Source of the DNA: Azadirachta indica
Lineage: Eukaryota > Streptophyta > Magnoliopsida > Sapindales > Meliaceae
Assembly: GCA_022749755.1 (NCBI GenBank)
Contig: CM040440.1
Span: 10,217,269-10,281,268 of the forward strand
Direction of reading: 5' to 3'
Length of the DNA: 64,000 nt
The position numbers were made by a program, and so were the translations under genes. Below the pieces are notes generated by a model, which ran no database searches, was not told where the DNA came from, and worked only from the letters and a program-made list of their open reading frames with translations. Of the stretch, positions 24,101 to 36,458 are shown one piece after another. Numbering within the stretch: the stretch's first letter is position 1; every line of letters begins with the position of its first letter.

Positions 24101-26034
24101 TCAATCTTTATGCAGAGATTTATATCATTAGACGGTTTGCAACTTCGTACTTCTGATTTTCATCTATGCACTATTTCTTTTTTTTTTTATTGAGTAGTCA
24201 GCCATTGAGATTTAAGTCAATATTGTTATAATTTTGTCAACCGCTATGGATTTCTTAAGTAAAACTCAAAAGAGGACACAGTTGTATAGTCAGTATTCTT
24301 GATAATTCAAAATTAAGTTTAAACCTCTATAAACCCAAACAGACATTAGGAGCAGATTTAATGCGTAGGAATCAGAGGACACAGACAAATTAACCGCACC
24401 TCAGTTTCTTTCTGATCCTGCTGGACCCGAGCCAAACATCGTTGCAACTCCTTAATCTTCTCTTTCTCATTGGCAATCTCTTCCTGTAACTTAGTTTTCT
24501 GTTTCTCCCAAGCCAAGAGTCTCTTCAGACACTTTTTCTCCCTCTTTGCAACCTCCAAACATGTTGTAACGGACTCAGCAGCACTCAACTTAGAGGCCTC
24601 CATCTCTGCTCTGATTTCAGCATTTTCTGTCTCAAGCCGTCTAACAGCCGCATTGGCTCTATCCACCTGACCACTAGCCTTCCTTAGAGCATTCTCCATC
24701 TCTGAGAGCCTCTTCATGGTTGTGTCCTCAAGAGTCTGTTTACCCTTCTTCAAACGCTGAGTCTCCTCTCTCTCCATCCTCAACATTTTAAGCTCTGTCA
24801 GATCATTACTCAGCTTCCTTGCAGCTTGCATCGCCTTTTGGTGTGCCCACTCCTTTCGCTCCTTCACCTGCCTCTCAAGATCCTTAATCTGATGAAGCAA
24901 AGTAACTACCATCTCATCCTTCTGATCATCTGACACACCCTCCAAACTCTCATCAATATTCAAATCACGCAATTTACTCAACACCATATCAACCCCATTT
25001 GGGTCCTTCAAATTCTTCGACTCTTCACACTTCTCCACAGGAACCTCAGCCCCTGATGCAACTGAAGATGCACCCCCAGCTGGCATAACACTCCCACAAG
25101 CCTGAGGTTGTGAATGCATCTGCTTTGAATTAGCTCGAAAACCAGCAGCAAACATTGCGACATTCCTCTTCAATAGTGACTTCATAGAAGGGGAAAGATT
25201 AAACCTCTTAGGACATTCAATATCCCTCGGCAAAGTCATTTCTGCACTATAATGGAAAAACCCATTAACCGAAAACTCTGAATTTCCCCCACTTCCAAAC
25301 CCCCAGCCTCCATGAAACCTACACAATGCTGGGGCCACAACACTAACCCCACCATTATTCACAACACTATCCACATTGTTTGAAACTGCACCACCACAAA
25401 CATTAGTACCAGGAATTTCAATACTACTAGCACGACCCACATGAAGATCACTCATGAGCAAACACCACATGGCATCACCCTTGCTCAAATGTGGCCTAAC
25501 TTGTTGCAACAAACACACCATACCGGCAAGTGAGTACTCTTCTAATTGCTTCAAATCATTAAAAACAGGCTCAGATTCCTCTGAATTCACACTGCTAGCA
25601 TTACCACCAGTATTACTACTATTTAAATAAGCCAAAGAATTATGCAATATGTTAGTTAACACATCCATACCACCATAACAATGCCCATTTTTCAATATAG
25701 CCTTTAACGCAACATCCTCATCATAACCTAATGCAACCAGCTTAGATATAGCTTCATTGTATAAAAACTCCAAATTTTTCAACAAAATCTCCTCCAGTTG
25801 TTCTTCAGTACAGTAACCCCAACCATGATCATCGAAATTAGAGTTAGGGTTAGCATTAGAATTCTGGGTAGGATCGTTCAGAGCCAGATGGTAACTCAAG
25901 GGTTTGAGACCGGATTCAAGTATGGATTTGGATATCGATGCCTTATCAAGATAACAACAGGGATCGAATTCCGGTTTCACGGATCGCGCCCTCCGGTTCG
26001 TCCGGATATGCTTCTCTCTCACAGTGCAACCCAT
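21179..26034 (-). CDS. MIP1: RING-type E3 ubiquitin ligase, MND1-interacting protein 1 (MIP1) / RF298 family
   Basis: Two exons on the minus strand, 26034-24400 (545 codons) and 21697-21179, are separated by a 2702-nt GT-AG intron in phase 0, giving 717 residues (Arabidopsis MIP1 is about 738). I chose the ATG at 26032-26034 because the family begins MGCTVREKHIR. The N-terminal plant-specific region has SVKPEFDPCC and then WGYCTEEQLEEILLKNLEFL followed by YNEAISKLVALGYDEDVA. A mid region has FNLSPSMKSLLKRNVAMFAA. A long coiled coil runs over about residues 370-610. A C3HC4 RING lies at about 663-703 (CIIC, PCTHQVLCAGC, CPCC). The protein ends RIRVFGASS, as in the family. It is expected to be cytosolic or nuclear and to transfer ubiquitin from an E2. 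MIP1 was named for binding the meiotic protein MND1. Substrates cannot be inferred. Confidence 0.93.
21698..24399 (-). other. 2.7-kb intron of the MIP1-type gene
   Basis: The donor GTGCGG lies beside 24400 and the acceptor GTAACAG ends at 21698. The coding sequence on both sides joins as ...QQDQKETE/LKWRQEQNAK..., as expected for the family, so no further exon is needed. The intron contains a perfect 138-bp tandem duplication (listed separately). Confidence 0.85.
23426..23701. repeat. Perfect tandem duplication, 2 x 138 bp, in the MIP1 intron
   Basis: Copies at 23426-23563 and 23564-23701 are identical as read. Each begins AACTCAGAGATGTAG and ends CATCATCCTGAA. The unit is non-coding and lies wholly inside the intron. 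Confidence 0.9.
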
Positions 26035-28809
26035 GAGTATCAAATTTCAATCAACACCCTAAAATAACTAAATTAAAATTATACAATATAAACAAACGAA
26101 ACAAGATAAAAATATAGGATCAGAAGAAAGCGACAGAAACTCACAGTGAGGTATTGACGAAGATCGAGTTCTTTTGGTTTTATGTAGTCGAATAACCAGT
26201 TACTGAATTTAGGAGAGAACTGGTGATATGGAGCCTGTGTGTGGTGATATAAAGCAATGCTGTAAATTTGTCCAAATAGAATAAATTAATGATAAATATT
26301 TATATGAAAAATTTCTCATTTTAGCCTTTTCTTTCTTTTTACCCCAATTTTCTTATTTAACCACCTTCACAATTTTTTTCATCTTTAATGAAACGATCAT
26401 GACTTGAACAAAAATGCCTTTATAGTCACATTTCACAAACAATTTTTAATACTTTTAAGTGCATACACTCGAAAGCAAATTTTTAGCATGTTAGAAGTCT
26501 AACTTTTCAGTATGATTTAATTTATGGTTTTAAGTTAAGCCATATTCAAAATTAAGGTTTCTAGTGTATTAGAAACTAAGGTTTTGAATAATTTAAAACT
26601 AAGATCTTTAACACACTTAAAATTAGGGTTTTAAGTTAAGCCGTACACAAAATTAGGATTTCAAATTAAGTTATGTTCAAAATTAAAGTTTTCAATTAAT
26701 TAAAAATTAAGATTTCTAGCACACTGAAAAATAAAGTTTCTAGCGTAATATAAATATAATTTTGTGTTAAGCTTTGTGGCGAAAAAATATATTGAGTTTT
26801 GTTAAAGGTGGTGATTAGCAGTATTTTCATCTAACTATTTAGTGTTTGGCTAAAGATAAATGTTTTTCTTTTCTAATGTGATTTGTTTACAAAAATTGCC
26901 TTTAATGGCTAAGAAGGAAAATTTTGCTATTTGTATTGGGTAATTCCTAAAATGCTCCAAACCAACAAATTATTATTTAACTTTTTCAATTTAACAATTT
27001 CATCCTCAAGAAGGGATTTATATATAGAGGCAACAAACATGTCATATATAGATGGCAAAATCTTCCACATATTTCAGGTCTAATCGAAATATGTCTTAAA
27101 TGAGATAAAATTGAGATGATACTACAAGAAATGAGGTGAAAAATAGGACAAAATTAATTTTTGTATAGTTAATGGGGTAGAAAATGGTTTAGTACTCCTT
27201 ACACCATTTCTGTTCTTATATATATGTGCGTGTGTGGGTGGTAGGTTCAATGGTTCCATTTTTTATACAATTTTTTAATCAATTATAAGCTATTAGATTT
27301 AGACATATCTAAAAGTTGAGATTATATCTACCCATATAATTTTTTTAAAACTTAAACATTTGACATAACGAAAATACTTAACACTTTACCATTGTACCAC
27401 TTATGTTCATTGGTTAAAATATGTAAATAAAAATATTTAATTAAACATTATATTTAATTTATATTTGGAAAACATTATTTTAAAATTATTATATTGATAT
27501 AATAATTTTATAATGTAAGACAATTCAAATTCAATAATTATAACTATTATTATTATTATTATTAATGTAACAATAGTTTTACCTTTAACAATTATTTAAA
27601 AATAATTTTAAACTTTATATTGATATAAAATAGTTAAAATCTAAAACAATTCAAATTTAATAATTATAACTATTTAATAATAATCTAACAATAACTTTAT
27701 TTTTAACAGTTATTTAAAAATAAGTTTATTAAAATTATTTTTTTATAATTATTTGAAGAAACAATAAATATTTAAAACATGTATTTTTAAATTTTAATAA
27801 AATAAATTTGATTAAAAATATAATTATTTTTTAAAAAATTAATTTTGAAAAATTTCAAAAAAATATATTTAATTTTTACACATAATTATTTTTAACAATA
27901 ATTCACTAAATTAAATTATATATGAGTAAATATTAACAATCATTCAAGTAATTTAAATTTACAAAACCATTCTCACTTGTAATATATACTGAATGTTGTT
28001 AGAAGAATACGAAGAGGTGGGAGCGGTCTATTTAAAATTTACAAAAATATAAAATAATATAATTTTATAATAATTTAATAGTAATGAACTTAATATAAAT
28101 CTTTAAAAATCTTAACTTAATTGAATTGATTACATATTTAAAGTATTTAATGAAAATTAACTCTTACAATTATCAATTTTTTAATTTATTATTACAAAAT
28201 ATGTCGTCAATCTTTAATTTTTCATCAAATCTCATAAAATAAAACAAAATTTTTATATTTTTTCAACAATAGTAAATTAAATTTTCTTACTTGAAATTAC
28301 TATTTTACGTATCATCAAAATAATATAAAAAAATAGATATTTAATTTCTTTATAATTTATGAAAATAAAATAATTGATAAAAATCATTAATTTGATTAAG
28401 ACAATTGATATAAATATTACAGTTTATAAGAATTTTATTAGAATAAAAAATCAAATTTCATTTACTCCAATTTTTATTAATTTATATGAATTAAAAATAA
28501 ATGAAAGTGATAATAAATTATGATTTAATTTTAATAGAATTGATAAATGTTAAAGAAAATATATTAAATTAATCTTAAAGTTTAATGTTTCTTGCTTTCT
28601 TGATAATTTTACAAAAAAATATTTTCTTTGGCAAATAACAAAATAAAATATAAAAAATAAAACCTTTGATAATTTCTTGTTTTTGTAAAGCTTCAAATAT
28701 TATGCTACAATAAATTAATTTATTAATCATAAATTAATTTTTTTACATCAATTGATTATTTTTATTTTATCAAAATTTATTATTTCAAATCTAATTATTA
28801 AAGTTATTG
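26035..28809. other. A+T-rich spacer upstream of the MIP1-type gene
   Basis: The first roughly 250 bases should carry the MIP1 5' UTR and promoter. From about 26480 to 26770 there is a degenerate tandem pattern built from AAAATTA(G/A)GGTTT and CTAG(C/T)...TTAGAAACTAAG words. (TAT)n lies near 27541-27563. The remainder to 28809 is very A+T-rich, with no gene or transposon domain seen. Confidence 0.5.
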
Positions 28810-28814
28810 AAATT

Positions 28815-30216
28815 TGTTGATGTATGAGAATTGATTATAAGCCCGAACTCAAGCTCAAGTCAAAATTACATCATCTTATCAACTAATGTATACAAAAGCA
28901 CAGATAGACCCAAGTCACTATTTGAGGCACAAATTGTGGGTTTTGGTGTAGAAAGTTAAAGTAATTTAAATTCCGACTTAAATTAATATAATGTCTTAGG
29001 TTTAGTCTACTTGAAAATACTTAAACCCAAAAGATTCATTATATGATTAGGCTAATATATAAGAAATACAAAAAACTTAAAAAGACTTCTCTTTTTAAAG
29101 CTCAAAACTCTATAATCCTTTTAATCCAAAACCTTATTTTAATTAATCCGATATTCATTAAAATAAGTATTTTATTGTAATTAGGATTAATTAAAAAAGG
29201 TATTTTATTGCAAATAAAATTATTTAAATAAAATATTTTATTACAAGTACGATTATTTAAGTTTTAGGATTAGTTAAGATAAGTATCTTATTCTAATTAG
29301 GAATAATTAAAATAAATGTTTTATTGCAAGTATAAATCCTTAGATATCTCTTTCCAATAGAATTGAATTACACTAATTTAGATTCTAAATAAAGTTTTGT
29401 CTTAAGGGAGTTTAACTTGCGTTAACATAGGATAACATGAGCTAATATTATTTTATTACAACTCTACATCATATACTATATAAACCCATTACTCTAAATT
29501 TAAAAGGAGGACATTCTCATAGCATAACATCATATCATAATATCATCAAGGTCAAATTCTTGTCAGCCTAGAATCACGTTTTTAAAAAGTGCCTTCCTCT
29601 TTGCGACAACACTTGTGATTCCTGACTTTCTTTTTGGCAATCACTTGTCATTCTTGCTAACTCCTAAACACCACCTTACCGTGCTGTCATCTTTCTTGTA
29701 TTCACTGGCCTTAAATTGATTATTTTAACTTCCGAAACAACCTAGTCCATAACTTTAGTTCGTCAATCATAATTAGTTATATTGAATACTGTTATGAGTG
29801 AATATCGATTTAATTCTTTTATGATTGTGATTCACCATTAAAATCATTGTATTCTTTTGCATTAATACTAAGATTTGCTTGTTTTCACACATACCGTGGA
29901 CTCATAATTTGAGCTTTATACTTTTTCTAAGTAATTTTTAGGTATTGAAGTAACGACAAGCAACGGTAATAGATCCTTTGTTTGAATTCAAGCTAGTCTC
30001 TTAAGGTTACAACATTATAACTCTCGGATTATTAAGTGTGGTCCAAGGGTCATAGCAGGCCCTACTCCCTACAACTCAGAAAAAAAGGTGTGAGAGCTTG
30101 ATTTAGATCCAAAGGTTTAGCGATGTTGAGGCATACTGAAAACGATACTAGTCCTACATCAACGATCAACTAATCACAATTCGACATATGGATCGGGTAG
30201 ATTTCCCAAGCGAACA
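28815..30216 (+). repeat. 5' LTR of the Tat/Ogre-like element
   Basis: 1402 bp, TG...CA bounded. It shares long stretches with 33669-34355 and 35754-36453, for example TTTTGTCTTAAGGGAGTTTA near 29395. From about 29140 to 29330 it contains several degenerate copies of an AATAAGTATTTTATTGTAAT unit. Confidence 0.87.
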
Positions 30217-30220
30217 TTAT

Positions 30221-30238
30221 AGGCGACTCCACTGGGGA
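30221..30238 (+). promoter_or_regulatory. Retrotransposon primer binding site (tRNA-Arg)
   Basis: AGGCGACTCCACTGGGGA matches the complement of the tRNA-Arg(ACG) 3' end (TGGCGACTCCACTGGGG), except for the first base. It lies 4 nt past the 5' LTR end, where minus-strand DNA synthesis is primed. Confidence 0.82.
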
Positions 30239-30799
30239 GTTTGCCTAGGATCTTAATAAACATGGTCCTTAAAAAGAGTAACAAGCAAAAATAGTAGCGA
30301 TAACCAAACCGAGCCTTCTGCATATATAGCGATACCTCTAATGCTCGTTGATGATACTTAACTAGGGCAGCAAGGTAACAATCAAGACATTGTTTACACC
30401 AATACCCCTCTTATTATACAGATGATGCAAGATATGCGTATGAAGATAGGAGAGCTTTACGCGTCAATAACGTTAAGTCCTCTAATTCCTCTCCTTTAGC
30501 CAGAAGTTGGAAATCAGACAACACTTGAAAGAATCACACTGAGGACTTCCACAAATTAGCCTACACCAAAATCACAGTTACCTGCGACGCACATGGACTT
30601 AATGTCTTTTGTGAAGTAATGCATGTAAAATCTTACTACGTTTAAGACAAAGTATGCGCTACTTCCACCTTATTAAGAGGAAATAATGTGAAAGCCATAC
30701 CTAAAGGGATACAAAACTTTGAAATTTGTATTATTCAATTAGAAAGAAGGAAACCACTAGGAGTATATTGCTCACTTCATAAACGCACTTAGAGTACAT

Positions 30800-31475
30800 G
30801 CTCACAAATAAGAATTGCATTTGCGAGAGTTTTCCAAGTCATGGACAGGTCGACGTATTCTTGGTACACTACCCTACCACCAAGATCTATACATTCATGG
30901 CGAAATTTGGCCACAAAGTTCTGCTAGAAATAGTTTTAGAGTGAAGAACGGGTAACGCTGCTCCAACTTCATACAATTAAGCAGCAATATTTAGAACCCC
31001 TACTAACTTTGTTAAATGATTACGCGACCTTATGTTGGAGTGTCATGAACAGAAGTAAGAAAAAGAGATCGTAGATATATACATAAACAACATGTTACCA
31101 GAGTATTGGATCTATCTAGAAAATCTCAATTTAGGTATGTTTAACAAACTCATAGAAGCAGCACAAAAAACATCACTCTCAGGATAACCAAAAGAGGAGA
31201 CTTCCGATGTGATGTATATGGAGAAGCGAGATACTTCTCGCAATGAGGATAAGAATAAACCATACAAAAACACCTTTGAGAATTATCACCTAATCGACTT
31301 ATCCAATGTAATGACAATGAACTTTATTCAATCTTGGACAAATGGATTAAAAATAGTCTATTCAAACTATTGTTTCCTTAGAAAAATATGCCGAAGAAAG
31401 ATAAATGTAACCTTAATCATTGTCGATATCACCAATTAGAAAGACACGATAGAAGGGATTGTAGACATATCCAAT
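30800..31475 (+). pseudogene. Decayed gag of the Tat/Ogre-like element
   Basis: A frame at 30823-30924 reads STYSWYTTLPPRSIHSWRNL followed by ATKFC, the classic retrotransposon gag motif with its Trp-Tyr and Leu-Pro-x-x-Ser-Ile. At about 31403-31472 a second frame reads HCRYHQLERHDRRDCRHIQ, the C-x-x-H...H...C knuckle-like segment of this lineage. Stops and frame shifts separate the pieces, so no protein is made. Confidence 0.75.
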
Positions 31476-32220
31476 AACTCATCCATGAAAAAATTATGGA
31501 GGGGACATTAGTTTTTCCCCCTTAAAGGTAGACAATAGATACTAACTCGTTACCACAACATAATAAAGTAACTCCTGCTTCATTAATAGAAGTCAACACA
31601 AGCAATCTTAAGAATAAAAAAGTGGTTGAAACTAACAAGTAAGACCTACGGGATCCCATCAATAAGAAACGACTCAAGGGATACCAATACCACTACTAAA
31701 ACTATGTAAACAACACTTGAGGGCTACAATGTTTTGAGAAAGTTTAGCTCTTTATTACTTATTTTCAGGGACTACTACTAAAAACTAAACAAACTACACT
31801 TGGGGCTATGATGTTCTGAAAAAAAAAATTAGCTTTCTATCACTCACCTTTCAGGAGGTACATTCTAAATCAACTTTATTACACAGCGCTTCTATAAGGA
31901 TCATTTCATCGCCTTTCTTTTAAAATTTTCTTTTATAAGACCTTTCCTTGTTTTAATATCTTTTTTTAAAGTTCCAAATTTCTTTGTAAATTATTTTTAA
32001 TCATTTTAAATAAAATTTTCATTCAAATTGCCATAAAAACTTTTTTCTTCATCCAAAACAAACCAACTACCTCTCAAAAACATCTATATGAAAACAAAAT
32101 ATCCTCATAAAAAGTATAACACACAAGAAGGATAATCAATGATAGTCACGCATGACCAAGAGATCACCTCAAACAACAAACACATTTTTTTTAAAATACA
32201 TATATATACACACACACTAT

Positions 32221-32820
32221 ACATACTAGGCAATAGCCATAATACAAGACTGATGTCGGGCTATAGCCATAACACATGACTAATGCATAGTAACAGCCAT
32301 AATTCATGATTGGATACTCAATGGTAGCCATAATACATGATCGATGCCTAGTGATAGGCATATACATGACCGGTGCCCAACAACAGAGATAATACTTGAC
32401 TAGATACTTAGCGATAACTATAATACCTGACCAATGTATAGAGATAGTCATAATATATAATTGACATCCAACGACATACTACATGACTGATGTTCAGTGA
32501 TAGCCATAATATATGGTTGATGCCCAGCGACAGCTATAATACATGACTAGATACTCGGCGATAGCTATAATATATGATCGATGTTTGGCGATAGCCATAA
32601 TACATGACCGGTGCCTAGCGATAGTTATAATACATGACTGGATACTTAGCGATAACTATAATACATGATCGATGCCTAACGATAGCCATAATATATGATT
32701 GGTGCCTAGCGATAGCCATAATACATAATTGGATACTCGATGACAGATATAATATATGACCAATGCCTGGTTGTAACCATAATACATGACTGATGCCTAA
32801 CGAAAGCCATAATACACAAG
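32221..32820. repeat. Minisatellite, about 20 x 30 bp, in the 3' part of the retrotransposon
   Basis: The unit is approximately GATGCCTAGCGATAGCCATA followed by ATACATGACT. Copies differ by a few bases each, with occasional length changes. The array lies between decayed gag and the 3' LTR, where Ogre/Tat elements are known to carry variable tandem repeats. Frames read through it are by-products of the period being a multiple of three. Confidence 0.88.
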
Positions 32821-33668
32821 TATATATAATAATATGACTGCTAATATCCAGAATCAACTACTATTACATAAACCTTACTTGCTTTATTGTTATTACATTA
32901 ACCTAAGTCGACAGTATAAGACAGGATGGCCATGATATCATTGGTTATCTAGGAAATCATAAGAAGTCAGAATTATACTTTTCCTTTTGAAATATTATTC
33001 TTATATATCTGACAACATCAATCTCTTATTATCACTATAGTCTCAAGATATCTATATACTTCTCATAAGTGTACAAAAGCAGAAAAATTCTTTAATGTCT
33101 AGAAAGGTGTAACTTGTAGGTATTAAGGAACAGAAAATAATCTCTTAGAATACGTACAAGTAAACATGACTTTGTAACATTATTATTATTATATGCTTAA
33201 CCTCCCTTCCAAGTACAGGTGTTATTCAATTTCTGTTTTATTCCTACTAACAAACATGCAGATCAGTGATATAATTAGTGATATTACTGATCATACTACC
33301 AACTACCACAAGGATATGCTTGGAACTCTGTACAATAAGGTTAGAATAAACATAGTTATTTCACATTTTATATGTAAAATCTAACCGAATATAGGAAATA
33401 GTGAAAGCACAAAGACATTAAGGTAAGTATAATTGTGCATATTCTTACAAGCCTTACTAGGAGTAAAATAATCTCTTAAGACATTACTACTAAAATATGT
33501 CCAGGTACGACTTCATACTTTTATATATGTGTTCATATAACTATTCGAAAATATAAGATTATACGGAAAAAGTCAAGATTGATGCAATACTACTAAAAGT
33601 TTGTGTTTTATTGATCATATGCATTACTCCTCTATGAGATTGCATAATCCATATGATCAAAGGGATAA

Positions 33669-36453
33669 TGTTGATACATAAAAATTGACTATGGGCTCGA
33701 TCCCAAGCCTAAGCCCAACCTCAAGCCAAAATTACGTCATCTTACCCTAGTAATGTATATAAAAGCATAAATTGGCCCAAACCACTATTTGAGCCATAAA
33801 TTATGAGCCGTGGTGTGGAAGATTAAAGTAGTCTAATGTTTGACCCAAATTAATATAATGTTATAGGCCTATCCCACTTGGGGATACTTAGGCCCAAATA
33901 ATCAATTATATAATTAGATTAATGTATAAAGAACATAAAAAGTCCACAAAGATTTCTCTTTATAAAACCCAAAACTTTATAATCATTTTTAGCCCAAACC
34001 TTATTTTAATTAATCTACTATTAATTAAAATAAGTATTTTATTGTAATTAAGATTAATTAGAAAAGTTATTTTATTGCAAGTAAAATTATTTAAATAAAG
34101 TATTTCATTACAAGTACAATTATTTAAATTTTCCTTCTAATTAGAATTAGTTAAAATAAGTCTTTTATTTTAATTACGAATAATTAGAATAAATATTTTA
34201 TTACAAGTATAAATCCTTATACACCTCTTTTAAATAAGATTAAATTACACTAATTTAAATTTTAAATAAAGTTTTGTCTTAAAGGAGTTTAACTTGCATT
34301 AGAATAAGATTATATGAGTTAGTCTTATTTTATTACAACTTTACATCATACACTAAAAGTATGATAGGCAATCTAAGAGAAGGGGGGAGGAGGGGGAGTT
34401 GGGTGTGAATTGGGTTTTCAATGATTTTATCAAATTAAAAGCAACCCAACAATAAACACTAAGTAATTTAAATTCTTCTCAAGTTCAATATACAAAATTC
34501 AATACATAACCAATAATCAATTAATAAATCATCACAAAACAAATTTAAGTGTGTGTGAGAAATGTATATAATAACATTGCAAGCATATAAATTAAGTGAG
34601 TAATAGGGGTGAGAAGGATAACACCAAATTTTTACGTGATTCGACAAATCTCCGGCCTACGTCTAAGCTTTCAAGCTAACCCGCTTGAGGATTTCATTAA
34701 ATAACCAAGTCTTGATCCCCTAAGACTTCAAATTACAACTAAGAGGATTTTTGGGTACCTCTTAAACCTTACAAGTGTTTACTTACCCCAAACACTCACC
34801 TAATCTAGGATTTATGGTATCTTACAACTTTTACAAGTATTTGTTCACCCTAAACAGTCAATACAATCTCAACCAAGTGAAAGACCTACTTTTTTTACTT
34901 TTTTACAATAAAAAATTGAATTGAATAAAAGAAAAACTTACAAATTGATCTCTCATATGAAAAGTAGTGCAAATGAATGTTTTTGGAGATCTAAATGTGT
35001 ATATAATGATTTTAAACTCAAGAATGTGTTTTGGAACTTTGTAAAAACTTTATGTTTCTCAGATATGTATTTCAAGTAATTCTCAAATGAGTATGAAGTC
35101 CCAAATTTATAATACATTTGGAAACTAATTGTTACTAACTGTTAAGGGTGCCAAAATTCAACTTTCTAGAAAGTTGGTCGACCAAGTTAGCTTTATCGAT
35201 TAAACAAGTTGCTTAAGTTGATTTGGACGGCATTTCGCCTTTAATTTTGTCGACCAAGTTGGTATACTTGGTTGACCTTTACCTCCAATTCAGTCGAGCA
35301 AGTTGGTGCACTTGGTTGATCATAGGCACTGTCCATACATTTAAAATTTTGCATTTTTGTCCATTTTCAAGGTTTCAAAATCTTACATTTTACTTCCTAT
35401 TCGAAGTTTTAAAACTTGTATTTTGGTTCAATTTTCTAAACTCAAAACATTTATTTTTTAAAAATTCTTGAGCTTAACGTAATCATCATGGACACTTACA
35501 AACACAAGCATACACAAATAATACAAAATAAAATAGCAAGCTCGTGACTTTATTCTTCAACTTACGCAAAAGGTTCCATCATACTTTCCTTGAATGCCAT
35601 CATTTTGGATGTTCTTTGAATATTCACATTTGCTTTCTAAATTCTTTATGCTATAAATATAACAATAAATGCTACAAGAAAAATATGATTAGTTAAGAAT
35701 ATCAATGTTTGTTATCATCAAAACAATAGGTTATCAGTCTTAAGGCTAACACACACTATATAAATCCATGACTCCACATCCAAAAAGAGGACATTCTGAT
35801 AGCATAACATTATATCATAATATCATCAAGTTTAGATTTTCATCATCCCAGAATAATGTCTTTAAAGAGCGACTTCTCTTTTGCAGCAACGCTTGTGATT
35901 CTTGGCTTACTTTTAAACAATCACTTGTTGTTCTTACTAACACCCAAACACTACCTTATTGTCCTGTCGTCTTTCATGTGTTCACTGTCCTTAAATTGAT
36001 TATTTTAACTTCCAAAACCACCTAGACTAAAACTGTAGTTCGTTAATCGTAATTGATCGTATTGAATATTACTGTAAGCGAGTTCCTTCAATATCGATTT
36101 AATTCTTTCATGATTGCGATTCGCTATTAAAATCATTATGGCATTCATATTAGGACTAGCTTGCTCTTACACACGCTATGGACACATAATTTGGGCTTTG
36201 TACGTAGTAAATCCTTTAGTTCAAATCCAAGCCAAACTCCCAAGGTTACAACATTAGGACTCTCAGATCACAAAGTGTGGTCTAAGGGGTATAGTGGGCC
36301 TTACTCCTTGCAACATAGAAAAAGTGTGTGAAAGCTCGATTTGGATTCAGAGGCCTAACAGTATTGAAGCCCATCGAAAATGATACTAGGCCTACATAGC
36401 AATCAACAAATCACGATTCAACACGTGAATTAGGTAGATTTCCCCCGCGACCA
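33669..36453 (+). repeat. 3' LTR of the Tat/Ogre-like element, interrupted
   Basis: It starts TGTTGATACATAAAA after a purine-rich AAAGGGA tract and ends GACCA. Sequence homologous to the 5' LTR covers 33669-34355 and about 35754-36453. The 1.4 kb between is foreign. Confidence 0.85.
34356..35753. mobile_element. Unclassified 1.4-kb insertion nested in the 3' LTR
   Basis: Comparison with the intact 5' LTR shows continuous LTR sequence up to CATACACTA at 34355, resumed at CACTATATAAATCC from 35754. CACTA (or ACACTA) is therefore duplicated and is the likely target duplication. The insert begins AAAGTATGATAGGCAATC, has a G-rich AGAAGGGGGGAGGAGGGGG stretch, a TTTTTACGTGATTCGACAAA segment and reiterated GTCGACCAAGTTGGT words near 35240-35320, and ends CTTAAGGCTAACA. 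No coding domain, inverted termini or internal LTR pair is seen. A non-autonomous retroelement or solo LTR are the alternatives. Confidence 0.6.
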
Positions 36454-36458
36454 AAATT

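Larger units (their letters stand above)
28815..36453 (+). mobile_element. Ty3/gypsy LTR retrotransposon, Tat/Ogre-like, defective
   Basis: Two related LTRs start TGTTGAT and end CGAACA (5') or CGACCA (3'). The flanking 5 bases AAATT at 28810-28814 and 36454-36458 match, forming a target duplication. The primer site four bases after the 5' LTR is complementary to the 3' end of plant tRNA-Arg(ACG), the primer used by Ogre/Tat elements. The interior is only about 3.45 kb. It carries decayed gag and a minisatellite but no pol that I can see, so the element is deleted or non-autonomous. The LTRs differ at many positions, which points to an old insertion. The 3' LTR is interrupted by another insertion. 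Confidence 0.88.

Noticed and set aside
26035..26043. MIP1 start three codons further upstream
   Set aside because: The upstream codon is TTG. The family begins MGCTVREKHIR, which fits the ATG at 26032-26034.
32221..32820. Regular 30-bp repeats as a possible CRISPR array
   Set aside because: There are no unique spacers between constant repeats. The units adjoin and vary, and the setting is a plant retrotransposon.
32191..32857. Open frames (86 and 80 codons) on the minus strand across the 30-bp repeats
   Set aside because: The repeat period is a multiple of three, so any stop-free unit yields a long frame. The peptides are repeat translations without family resemblance.
34351..35758. Nested insert as a CACTA (En/Spm) transposon because CACTA occurs at both edges
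   Set aside because: The second CACTA is in the same orientation, and no complementary TAGTG end is present, so it is more likely the target duplication.
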